From Rufibacter ruber (GTDB lineage Bacteria > Bacteroidota > Bacteroidia > Cytophagales > Hymenobacteraceae): DNA of 45,145 nucleotides. Shown in pieces: positions 8,768 through 15,647 of the stretch. Position 1 is the stretch's first letter, and each line of letters opens with the position of its first letter. The position numbers and the translations under genes are program-made. The notes under the pieces were generated by a model, which had not been told where the DNA came from, did not search any database, and worked only from the letters and a program-made list of their open reading frames with translations. The stretch covers positions 1 through 45,145 of the forward strand of contig NZ_LRMM01000037.1 of assembly GCF_001647275.1 (NCBI RefSeq), written 5' to 3'.

Positions 8768-9148
8768 ATGAAAGAGTTAACCAAAGCAGAGGAACAGGTC
8801 ATGCACATCTTCTGGAAGATTGGAAAAGGCTTTGTGAAAGATGTGATAGAGCAGTTCCCAGAGCCAAAGCCTATATATAATTCGGTCTCCACTATTGTGC
8901 GAATTCTGGAGAAGAAGGGGTTTGTAGGCTACACCGCTTACGGAAAAACCCATGAGTACTACCCCCTCATCAAGAAAAGCGACTACCAGAAGTTCTTTCT
9001 CAAAAACTTTGTAAGCGGCTACTTTGGCGGGTCCTTTAAACGCATGGTCTCTTTTTTCGCTCAGGAAGAGGAGTTAGATGTAAAGGAACTGGAGGAACTG
9101 GTGAACTATGTAAAAAAGAATTCTACCCCAGAAGATCATGACCAATAG
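8768..9148 (+). CDS. BlaI/MecI/CopY family transcriptional repressor
   Basis: This is a 126-residue winged-helix repressor. The N-terminus MKELTKAEEQVMHIFWKIG and the recognition region YNSVSTIVRILEKKGFVGY are typical of the penicillinase-repressor family; the C-terminal half is a helical dimerisation arm ending in an acidic/lysine tail. It overlaps the start of the M56 protease gene by 11 bp, giving the classic repressor-sensor protease pair. Two palindromes upstream suggest autoregulation. In Bacteroidota such pairs usually do not control beta-lactamases; no target gene outside the operon can be seen here. Confidence 0.93.
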   Translation: MKELTKAEEQVMHIFWKIGKGFVKDVIEQFPEPKPIYNSVSTIVRILEKKGFVGYTAYGKTHEYYPLIKKSDYQKFFLKNFVSGYFGGSFKRMVSFFAQEEELDVKELEELVNYVKKNSTPEDHDQ

Positions 9149-10502
9149 CCTGCTTGCCTATTCTCTGGAATCTGGCGCCTGCCTACTCGCCTTCTTTCTC
9201 TTCTTTCACCTGGTTCTGAGGCAGGAGACGTGTTTTGGGTTTAATCGTGCGTATTTATTAGCCGCCACGGTCCTCTCCCTGTTCCTGCCCCTTTTACAGA
9301 TTCCGGTACAAGTAGCTGCCATAGCCCCATTATCAGCACTGGTGGCGGCACCTACGGCCGTTCTCATCAAGGTACCTGTTGCAGATGCCGCGGCCTCTCA
9401 ACATGAGTGGTTCCACTGGTCCGGTCTACTAGGGCTTTTGTATGTTGGCGGCTTCAGCTATACAGCCTATAGGTTTCTACGTCAGTTACTGCTCTTCAGG
9501 GCCCTCAAGGTGCAACACCAGGCTACTGCCGAAACCCGTGATGGCATCACCTATATTCCCACGCAGGGGGCTTGGCCTACGTTCTCTTTCTTCCGCTGCA
9601 TTTTCTGGGACAACACCCTCTCCCTGAGTGCAGCAGACCAGGAGCGCATTTTGCAGCATGAGCGGGTTCACGTGAGGCAGGGGCACAGCTATGATCTGCT
9701 TTTTATGGAGGTCCTGTGCATTTTATTCTGGTTCAACCCCCTTCTCCCGGTATACAGAAAAGCCCTGGTTGCCGTGCATGAATTTATGGCAGATGCCCAG
9801 GTAGTTACCACCGGTGACCGGAAAACCTATGGGCTCCTGCTCGCCAATCAAGTCTTGCAAGCCTCTTCTATCACCATAGGTCATTTCTTTAATAAATCAC
9901 TCACTCTAAAACGTATTCACATGATTCACCAAACCAACCGCCGCACCCCCAAAATGAAACAGCTTCTGGCCCTTCCGCTGGTGGCCCTGCTGGTGCTCTC
10001 GCTCTCGTCCTACCAATTGCATCTGCAAGCCTCTGCTGAACCACAAGCCGCCACCAGGGAGCACACTCCCAAAGACCAGAACTCCAGGGAGCCCCAGTTC
10101 CCGGGTGGAAAGAACGAGCTGTACAAGTTTTTAGCCAATAACATCAGAATTCCTTCGGTTGCACAGAAGAACAATGAGTATGGCAGCGTGTTCATTCAGT
10201 TAACCATTGACAAGAATGGCAACCCCGGCAACATGAAGGTATTGCAGGCCAGCCACCCTTCCTTAGAAAAAGAGATTGTAAGGGTAGTCAATAAAATGCC
10301 CGCGTGGGAAACCAATGGCACCACCTCCCCCACTACCTTTGTATTCCCCTTCTCTATCCTGATTGACGGGTTCAAGAATGACAAGACCAAAATGACGCAG
10401 GATCATCAGCAATCTCTTGCCAAGGTCTCATCTCAACTAAAAGGGAAACCAGTGCATCTGATGGAGTCTGTGGTAGTGGTGGGTTACGGCCCTATGCATT
10501 AA
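9138..10502 (+). CDS. M56 family metallopeptidase (BlaR1-like) with TonB-like C-terminal domain
   Basis: This 454-residue membrane protein has four N-terminal helices. The cytosolic zinc-protease loop carries HERVH (about 174-178) and a downstream VAVHEFMADAQV. A further helix around residue 280 follows. The periplasmic part (about 315-420) reads FPGGKNELYKFLANNIRIP...GSVFIQLTIDKNGNPGNMKVLQ, a TonB C-terminal-like fold. The last residues MESVVVVGYGPMH resemble the VVVVGYG signature of SusC/TonB-dependent receptor plug regions. The likely role is cleavage of the BlaI-type repressor on sensing a periplasmic signal. It is translationally coupled to the repressor gene (ATGACCAATAG overlap). A long hairpin closes the operon. 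Confidence 0.9.
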   Translation: MTNSLLAYSLESGACLLAFFLFFHLVLRQETCFGFNRAYLLAATVLSLFLPLLQIPVQVAAIAPLSALVAAPTAVLIKVPVADAAASQHEWFHWSGLLGLLYVGGFSYTAYRFLRQLLLFRALKVQHQATAETRDGITYIPTQGAWPTFSFFRCIFWDNTLSLSAADQERILQHERVHVRQGHSYDLLFMEVLCILFWFNPLLPVYRKALVAVHEFMADAQVVTTGDRKTYGLLLANQVLQASSITIGHFFNKSLTLKRIHMIHQTNRRTPKMKQLLALPLVALLVLSLSSYQLHLQASAEPQAATREHTPKDQNSREPQFPGGKNELYKFLANNIRIPSVAQKNNEYGSVFIQLTIDKNGNPGNMKVLQASHPSLEKEIVRVVNKMPAWETNGTTSPTTFVFPFSILIDGFKNDKTKMTQDHQQSLAKVSSQLKGKPVHLMESVVVVGYGPMH

Positions 10503-10507
10503 CTGCT

Positions 10508-10577
10508 TTCAGAAGGTCCTATACAGGAACAGCCCTGCTTTATCTCTAAAGCAGCTGTCTGTATAGGACTTCTGAAG
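10508..10577 (+). terminator. Long hairpin terminator of the BlaI/M56 operon
   Basis: TTCAGAAG(G)TCCTATACAG pairs with CTGTATAGGACTTCTGAA, and an inner CTGCTTTA/TAAAGCAG stem closes on TCTC. There are two small bulges. It begins 6 bp after the M56 stop. Confidence 0.75.
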
Positions 10578-10610
10578 CACAAAAGCTGTGTCAACTAGTG
10601 GTGCGCACAA

Positions 10611-10656
10611 ATCCTGTTTTCGGCCTGTTTTTCATAAAACAGCCCAAAAGCAGGAT
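10611..10656. repeat. H40 hairpin repeat
   Basis: ATCCTGTTTTCGGCCTGTTTT and its near complement ending in GCAGGAT form an H40 copy with extended outer pairing. It lies between the convergent M56 and usp genes, just after the M56 terminator and 7 bp from the usp stop. Confidence 0.85.
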
Positions 10657-10662
10657 TACGCC

Positions 10663-11559
10663 TTACCCCACGGTTGCTTCAGCTGCCTCAGAGGCATGGG
10701 AATGGCTGGAGGTGTTGCAGTGGGTACAGCCTCCTGAACAGGCGGTTCTGCGGGCCTGGTACAGGTTTAGCAGCGGCGTGTGCAAATGGTAGGCGCTGGT
10801 TTTGCGGTAGCGGCCGGAGAAATACTGGTGCAGCAGGTGCGTGTCACGGGTGGCCATTACAAACAGGTCCGGGATACGCGGGGCCGCAAAGTCGTTCAGG
10901 CCTTCCAGCAGGTCCTCTTCTTCCAGACAGGTGATAGAGCAGTGGGCGTACTCCAGCTCCTGCTTCACTTTTTCGCTGGCTTTCTGCACCTGGCAGAAAC
11001 TCACACCGTCTAATTTGCTGTGCAGGTGCAGCAATGACAGGTGCGCCTGAAAGCGCTGGGCCAACCGCTGCACCGTTTGCATCACGCTGGCGTCTGTGTC
11101 AGTGACATCCAGGGTGAAGACAATTTCTTTGAGGGGGGTAAATGTTGCTTTCTCTGGCACCAGCAGCACAGGGCAGGCAACCAGTTCCGGCAGGGCCACC
11201 ACCTCCCCTTCGGTCAGGGTCTGCAATAAATAATCGGCGGGAGACAGGACTAAGCTGGTCCCTACTTCTTCTGCGGCTGAACGCAGGTTTTCCCTAAGGT
11301 TGCCTTCCTTCAGCACACATTCAATAACAGGGTCTACGCCGGTACCGGTAACATAACTAGAGGCGTAGCGTTCAGCAAACGACCTTAGCCTCAGAAGCAG
11401 GTGGCTTTTAAAGGTTGGGGTAAGCTTGAGGGAGCCGCTGCAGTGCAACAAGGTGATATCAGCACCTACCTTGCCGGCAAACTGATAGGCATACCGTAGA
11501 GCGGTCACGCAGCCGTCTGTAAAATTAAACGGAAGCAGGATTCTTGGTGAGGTTTTCAT
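10663..11559 (-). CDS. Universal stress protein, tandem UspA domains
   Basis: This is a 298-residue cytosolic protein with two UspA-like halves. The first starts MKTSPRILLPFNFTDGCVTALRYAYQFAGKVGADITLLHCSG and the second ATFTPLKEIVFTLDVTDTDASVMQTVQRLAQRF. The second half ends with LFVMATRDTHLLHQYFSGRYRKTSAYHLHTPLL, a degenerate form of the family's nucleotide-loop region. The C-terminal tail is Cys/His-rich (CSGGCTHCNTSSHSH). It is the last gene of the ccoG-fixH-safE-usp block, 27 bp after safE, so it is probably cotranscribed with the cbb3 assembly genes. Usp genes often accompany low-oxygen regulons, and the FNR-like box upstream of ccoG would fit that. Confidence 0.9.
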   Translation of the reverse strand: MKTSPRILLPFNFTDGCVTALRYAYQFAGKVGADITLLHCSGSLKLTPTFKSHLLLRLRSFAERYASSYVTGTGVDPVIECVLKEGNLRENLRSAAEEVGTSLVLSPADYLLQTLTEGEVVALPELVACPVLLVPEKATFTPLKEIVFTLDVTDTDASVMQTVQRLAQRFQAHLSLLHLHSKLDGVSFCQVQKASEKVKQELEYAHCSITCLEEEDLLEGLNDFAAPRIPDLFVMATRDTHLLHQYFSGRYRKTSAYHLHTPLLNLYQARRTACSGGCTHCNTSSHSHASEAAEATVG

Positions 11560-11586
11560 GTGCTTGTTGGTTAACGTTTGGGTATC

Positions 11587-12294
11587 TTATGAAGGAACAT
11601 GGCACACAGGCGCCTCTTGCTCCGTAGTTACTAGCTTAGGACTCAGATACGGCACCCCTAAATTGAGGCCTCTCAAAATGAACAGCACGGCCAGGCACCC
11701 CGCCACGTAGGGCACGGCATTGCGCATGAGCGCCCGCCACCTGGGCTGAATAATTTTACCGGAAAGGGACACCAGCCACATTAGCGGCAGCGTTCCCAGC
11801 CCAAACATGGCCATGTACAGCACAGCCCCGCCTACGTTTTGCGCACTTACCGCCCCCGCCAACGCAAAATACACCATGCCGCAGGGCAGCAGACCGTTGA
11901 GCAAGCCCACCGTGAACAGCGCCTTTGGCGAAGGGTTTTGAAACTGTTTGCCAATGGCTTTCCGGAGGGCGTTCCACCAGCGGTCAGTACCCAGTTTCTG
12001 GCCCAGGGTACCGGTATTCAATCTTGGTAACAGCACCAGGGCCAACATCAGGACCCCAGACACAATAGAGATGGTTTGTTGCCAGCCCGCCAGCTGCAGC
12101 GTGCGGCCCAGCAGCCCCGCTACCAGGCCCAGGCTGGTGTAAGTAGTTACACGGCCCAGGTTGTACAGGAGCCGGCCTCCCACAAAAGAAGCGCCGGTAC
12201 CCCTGCCAACAGGCAGCGCCATGGCTATGGGGCCGCACATCCCCACGCAATGGAAACTACTGATAAAACCTATGATTGCACCCGCCCACCACAT
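11587..12294 (-). CDS. Sulfite exporter TauE/SafE family protein of the cbb3 locus
   Basis: This is a 235-residue polytopic membrane protein of the COG2836 type that commonly accompanies cbb3 oxidase genes. The N-terminus GFISSFHCVGMCGPIAMALP carries the conserved His/Cys-containing helix, and GLLNGLLPCGMVYFALAGAV is the second diagnostic helix with its Pro-Cys-Gly. About six transmembrane segments can be traced. The CxxC-like positions have led to proposals of copper handling for oxidase maturation; that role is inferred from context. It begins 4 bp after fixH, so the genes form one transcript. Confidence 0.9.
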   Translation of the reverse strand: MWWAGAIIGFISSFHCVGMCGPIAMALPVGRGTGASFVGGRLLYNLGRVTTYTSLGLVAGLLGRTLQLAGWQQTISIVSGVLMLALVLLPRLNTGTLGQKLGTDRWWNALRKAIGKQFQNPSPKALFTVGLLNGLLPCGMVYFALAGAVSAQNVGGAVLYMAMFGLGTLPLMWLVSLSGKIIQPRWRALMRNAVPYVAGCLAVLFILRGLNLGVPYLSPKLVTTEQEAPVCHVPS

Positions 12295-12298
12295 GGTA

Positions 12299-12772
12299 TT
12301 AGAGTGTTACGTCCTGTGCCTGGTAATATTCCTTCCCGTTCAGCTTGCCGGTCACCTGCACCCGCCAATGGCCTTTGGCCAGGCTGGCGGTATTGATGTT
12401 CTGCAGGCCTTCTGGCGTCAACTCCAGTTTCAGGACCACATCCAGTTTCTCATCAGAGGGTCTGAAGAGGTGCACTATGCCTTCGGCTTTAGCCAACTCT
12501 TTGGGGAACTGGATTACCAGTTGTTCTGCCATTTCGGCAGACACTATATGGATGGGCTGCTCCAGTTGCTGGGTTTCCTGCAGCTGCTTCATGCGTTGGC
12601 TATAGGCCAGCTCTTCTGCATAGTAGTCTTTGCTCACCAGGTTCACCTCACTCTGCATGGCCCCGTAGACCATAAAGCCAATGTAAGAGCCAAACAGTAT
12701 GAAGGCGGTGATGATGATGTAGGGCAGCAGGGAGAATTGCTTAACAGGGGTGGTGGTAGTATGGATAGACAT
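12299..12772 (-). CDS. fixH: FixH/CcoH family protein
   Basis: This 157-residue membrane-anchored protein assists cbb3 oxidase assembly. A single N-terminal helix (about 15-38, LLPYIIITAFILFGSYIGFMVYGAM) is followed by the family segment NLVSKDYYAEELAYSQRMKQLQETQQLE and a periplasmic beta-sandwich ending GHWRVQVTGKLNGKEYYQAQDVTL. It sits between ccoG and the TauE/SafE gene, the standard order in Bacteroidota cbb3 loci. About 94 bp separate it from ccoG without a visible terminator. Confidence 0.93.
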   Translation of the reverse strand: MSIHTTTTPVKQFSLLPYIIITAFILFGSYIGFMVYGAMQSEVNLVSKDYYAEELAYSQRMKQLQETQQLEQPIHIVSAEMAEQLVIQFPKELAKAEGIVHLFRPSDEKLDVVLKLELTPEGLQNINTASLAKGHWRVQVTGKLNGKEYYQAQDVTL

Positions 12773-12866
12773 GGTAGTTTCTTATTTTGGGTTGATGGTT
12801 TTTGGTGAGTGAGGGTGAGACGCCGGTTGCCAGTCATTCTCCCCGTCACTCTTTCTCAAAATATAT

Positions 12867-14267
12867 TTAGTGGCCGGGCCCCAGGAACTTGGTTTTCTCA
12901 GTGGCAATGAGTTTGTCACCGCTGTAGACACCAATTTCTACTTTAGAGGAGGCTGAGGCTAGTTCTTTCTTAGGAATTTCTACAAAGAAGACACCTTCTG
13001 TCAAGCCTTGCTTAGGAAGCACCAGCTCATTGCGCACCACTTTGATAGAACCTTCAGAAGAAAGGAGTTTGAGGCTTACCGGCAGCTCTTCATCGGTTTT
13101 GTTGATGAGCGTAATGTGGTAGAGGTTGGTCACGGTGCCTTTGTCCGTCTCCTGGTAGAGCATGCCCGGCGTGCGCAGAATGGTGGCGTCAATGTTGCTG
13201 CGGGTAATCAGCAACGTGGTGAACGCGCCCACCAGCACCACCAGCACGGCTGTGTAAGACTTCATACGGGTAGTGAATTTCCAGGCTTTCTTCTCCGCTA
13301 TACTTTCCTCTGTAGCCACTTTGATAAGGCCGTGCGGCTTGTTCACCAGGTCCATGATGGAGTTACAGATGTCTATACAGGCGGTGCAGTTAATACACTC
13401 CATCTGCTGGGCACCGTTTCTGATATCAATGCCGGTGGGGCATACCTGCACGCACTGATGGCAGTCAATACAGTCACCCTCAGTCCGGACCTGGTTCTTG
13501 CGGAGCTTGCCTCTGGGTTCACCGCGCTCGTAGTCATAGGCTACGGTTAAACTCTGCTTGTCCAGCATGACGCCTTGCAGCCTTCCGTAGGGGCAGACAA
13601 TGGTACACACCTGCTCTCTAAAGCGGGCAAATACCCCGTAGAACACGCCGGTGAACAGAATCAAAGAGAAAAGTCCGCCTAAATGGTTGGCCGGGGAATC
13701 TGTGACTATTTTCCAGAGTTCCTCTACCCCAATGATGTAGGCCAGAAAGGTATGGGCAATCACAAAAGATACCAGCACGAACAGGGTGTGTTTGGCGGTC
13801 TTTTTCCAGAGTTTGTTCCAGTTCAGGGGCGATTTGTCTAAGGCTTTCTGCTGGGGGGCATCTCCTTCAATCCAGTATTCTATGCGCCGGAACACCATTT
13901 CCATGAAAATGGTCTGGGGGCACACCCAACCGCAGAACACCCGCCCGTACACCACGGTGAACAGGATGATGAACATGATAAAGGCCATGAACCCGATGAG
14001 CAGGATAAAGAAATCCTGCGGCCAGAAGATCATGCCGAACAGGACAAACTTACGGGCCGGAATATTGAAGAGCAACAACGGCAGCCCGTTCACTTTCATG
14101 AAAGGTCCCGTGAAGAGCAGGGTCAGGAGCGCGTAGCTCACATACTTGCGGTACTGGTACAATTTCCCGCTGGGCTTCTTAGGGTAAAGCCAAACCCGTT
14201 TTCCGTCTTTGTCAACGGTAGAGAGCGTGTCTCTAAAGGTTTCTGGATCTGTTAATAATGTACTCAT
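12867..14267 (-). CDS. ccoG: Cytochrome c oxidase accessory protein CcoG (FixG/RdxA)
   Basis: This is a 466-residue inner-membrane ferredoxin-like protein implicated in copper reduction for cbb3 oxidase assembly. Several transmembrane helices carry CGWVCPQTIFMEMVFRRIEYWIEGD and VCPYGRLQGVMLDKQSL. Two 4Fe-4S motifs follow: CIDCHQCVQVCP and CINCTACIDIC. After the last helix comes a periplasmic Ig-like FixG C-terminal domain (from about residue 350). It is the first gene of the ccoG-fixH-safE-usp block; an FNR/CRP-like palindrome lies about 138 bp upstream of its start. Confidence 0.95.
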   Translation of the reverse strand: MSTLLTDPETFRDTLSTVDKDGKRVWLYPKKPSGKLYQYRKYVSYALLTLLFTGPFMKVNGLPLLLFNIPARKFVLFGMIFWPQDFFILLIGFMAFIMFIILFTVVYGRVFCGWVCPQTIFMEMVFRRIEYWIEGDAPQQKALDKSPLNWNKLWKKTAKHTLFVLVSFVIAHTFLAYIIGVEELWKIVTDSPANHLGGLFSLILFTGVFYGVFARFREQVCTIVCPYGRLQGVMLDKQSLTVAYDYERGEPRGKLRKNQVRTEGDCIDCHQCVQVCPTGIDIRNGAQQMECINCTACIDICNSIMDLVNKPHGLIKVATEESIAEKKAWKFTTRMKSYTAVLVVLVGAFTTLLITRSNIDATILRTPGMLYQETDKGTVTNLYHITLINKTDEELPVSLKLLSSEGSIKVVRNELVLPKQGLTEGVFFVEIPKKELASASSKVEIGVYSGDKLIATEKTKFLGPGH

Positions 14268-14352
14268 GGTCTCATACCGGTTGTGCGCCCGGCAGCGAGA
14301 GGGGGTTCTCGTAATTTGGCGGAAGGTGTCTCCTTTGCTCCGAATTACGATG

Positions 14353-14360
14353 TAAAATTA
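14353..14360 (-). promoter_or_regulatory. Possible -7 element for ccoG
   Basis: On the minus strand the sequence TAATTTTA resembles the Bacteroidota -7 consensus TAnnTTTG (last base differs). It lies about 50 bp downstream of the FNR-like box. This is weak evidence on its own. Confidence 0.3.
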
Positions 14361-14404
14361 CCGGTCTCCTCTGCGGTTCACGAGTTCATGGGTCATTGGC
14401 GAAA

Positions 14405-14418
14405 ATGATCTTCGTCAG
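14405..14418 (-). promoter_or_regulatory. FNR/CRP-like box upstream of ccoG
   Basis: ATGATCTTCGTCAG fits the core TGAY-N4-RTCA. It is matched, including neighbouring bases (preceding A-run, following TTT), by ATGACGTGCGTCAG at 19687-19700 upstream of ccoS. Both lie 125-140 bp before the first gene of a cco block. Binding by an FNR/CRP-family oxygen regulator is inferred. Confidence 0.5.
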
Positions 14419-14583
14419 TTTTTCCTTCTCATATCTATTTGCCCAGCCCAACAGGGGGAGTCTGGCTTTGAGGTCTTCTGATTTGGAACAGCAAGCAGTT
14501 AGCTGTTCTTTTTGACTTCCTGCTGATTAGAAAGTGGGCTGTTGTTCGCTTGCTTGTTTCTACTGCAGTGACAGTGCGTAGTC

Positions 14584-14649
14584 CGCTGCTCCCTTGGGTC
14601 TCCCGTTTGCTGCGGTGCCTCACTCACTGTACTGTTTCATCTTTTCCGG
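14584..14649. repeat. Third relative of the ~67-bp unit
   Basis: CGCTGCTCCCTTGGG...TTTGCTGCGGTGCC...TTTCATCTTTTCC aligns with the units at 5571-5637 and 5645-5712 and again directly precedes a structured element. Confidence 0.6.
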
Positions 14650-14878
14650 TAAGCGCTCACGGCCGCGGGGCCCCGTCCTGGCGGTGAGCACTGCTGTTAA
14701 AACTAGGCCCTCCGGCCTTGCCGCCGGAGCGGCACCGTATTAACAGAGGCGCTCACCGCCACAACTGGTTTCGGTTCCTTTGCTATTACTGCCTTACTTA
14801 CTCTGTCTGCCTCTGCAGGTAACCGTTGCTGTTCCGCTAGCCTATGGCGAGCCCGTGCTGCGCACATCAGCCAGGGGC
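14646..14878. repeat. Structured dispersed element, copy B
   Basis: Pairings as in copy A: GGTGAGC (14683-14689) with GCTCACC (14751-14757), CTGTTAA (14694-14700) with TTAACAG (14740-14746). The inner hairpins are AGGCC/GGCCT (14705-14718) and TGCCGC/GCGGCA (14719-14734). Relative to copy A, one pair of the first hairpin changed from C-G to G-C and both loops changed, while the stems stayed intact. Confidence 0.65.
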
Positions 14879-14994
14879 AGAAGTGCTAATTAACAGAGGT
14901 GGCACCAGCAGAAGTGTTGATTGTTCATTGTTGTTTGTTTACTTTTTGCTGCTTATTTGCCGCTTTCTCTGGTTCAGGTTTCCAACTTGGACCT

Positions 14995-15030
14995 ATAATG
15001 GCGGAAGCTTTCAGCTTCCATGAGGCGGCA
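14995..15030. repeat. 36-bp REP-like insertion with GGAAGCT palindrome
   Basis: It contains ATGGCGGAAGCT-TTC-AGCTTCCATGAGGC. The DNA on both sides (TGGTTCAGGT...CCT and GCCTCACA...) is contiguous in copy A at 6201-6231, so this is a clean insertion in copy B or deletion from copy A. Confidence 0.65.
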
Positions 15031-15055
15031 GCCTCACATTACCTCTGCCCTCTAT

Positions 15056-15078
15056 GGCGCGGAAGTTACTTCCGTGCC
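15056..15078. repeat. REP palindrome, GAAGT subtype
   Basis: CTATGGCGCGGAAGT followed by TACTTCCGTGCCTT is identical over its whole length to the palindromes bordering the RAYT gene. Confidence 0.8.
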
Positions 15079-15106
15079 TTCTAACGCTACCTGATACTCC
15101 CGCGCT

Positions 15107-15130
15107 GGCGTGAGTATCCAGACTCGTGCC
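15107..15130. repeat. REP-like palindrome, AGTCT subtype
   Basis: GGCGTGAGTATCCAGACTCGTGCC-like sequence (written here as GGCGTG, AGTAT, CC, AGACT, CGTGCC) matches 6007-6030 with two changes. A shared block with CTGCCCTCGC follows in both places. Confidence 0.6.
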
Positions 15131-15264
15131 TACAGCTGACGGGCGTCTCTGGCTGCCCTCGCGGCGCGGCAGCGAGACCAGGCATAGCTTTTTCATTAGT
15201 ACTAAAGTGCCTAGGGCGAAAAGAAAGGACTCAAGACTCAAGACTCAGGACTCACTTCAATACT

Positions 15265-15349
15265 CCCCCTTTGAAGGGGGTGAAGGGGGATGTTTACACA
15301 AGCAGATCCACGCTTACCCCCCCCAACCTCCTCGGAGGGGTTGGGGGGG
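15265..15349. repeat. C/G-rich palindromic intergenic repeats
   Basis: CCCCCTTTGAAGGGGG (15265-15280) and a second hairpin with C-run, AACCTCCTCGGAGGGGTT and G-run (15317-15349) lie 36 bp apart. Relatives occur at 19818-19834 (with the same following GGGGATGTTTAC) and 20333-20356. Confidence 0.65.
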
Positions 15350-15492
15350 TAGTACTTTTGCCACCACTTTACCGTCTACTCATATGACCTCACCCTGTCT
15401 TCCAGACCTGCGGGTGTCAGCGCCAATTACCTTTACTATTAGAACCGCAGCCCCTCTTCCTACCCTTCTCCCTGGGGGATCAGGAACACCGC

Positions 15493-15540
15493 TTTTGCGT
15501 TTTGGAGCTGTTTTCCCTAAAACAGGCCAGAAACAGAAAT
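15493..15540. repeat. H40 hairpin repeat
   Basis: GCGTTTTGGAGCTGTTTT and AAAACAGGCCAGAAACAG form an imperfect hairpin, about 35 bp beyond the ccoP terminator on the minus strand. Confidence 0.7.
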
Positions 15541-15573
15541 ACCCTCCCACCATTCTCCCAGACAAACAACTAA

Positions 15574-15600
15574 AAGCCCCTGCCTTACAGACAGGGGCTT
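15574..15600 (-). terminator. Intrinsic terminator of the ccoS-ccoNO-ccoQ-ccoP transcript
   Basis: A 9-bp perfect stem AAGCCCCTG / CAGGGGCTT with a 9-nt loop is followed on the minus strand by TTTAG. It lies 48 bp past the ccoP stop. Confidence 0.75.
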
Positions 15601-15647
15601 CTATAAAAGAGACGTAATAAAGGGTTGTAATGTACTTTAGAGGTTCT

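Larger units (their letters stand above)
14268..15647. other. 1.38-kb non-coding spacer splitting the cco locus
   Basis: No credible gene lies here. From the ccoG side it holds the regulatory region of ccoG, a diverged repeat unit (14584-14649), the second structured element, three REP-like palindromes, C/G-rich palindromes, an H40 copy and the ccoP terminator. Open frames in it follow the repeats in several frames and have no coherent composition. Confidence 0.75.

Noticed and set aside
15265-15349. CRISPR-like repeats
   Set aside because: The C/G palindromes are few, unevenly spaced and not separated by unique spacers of equal size; no cas genes are present.
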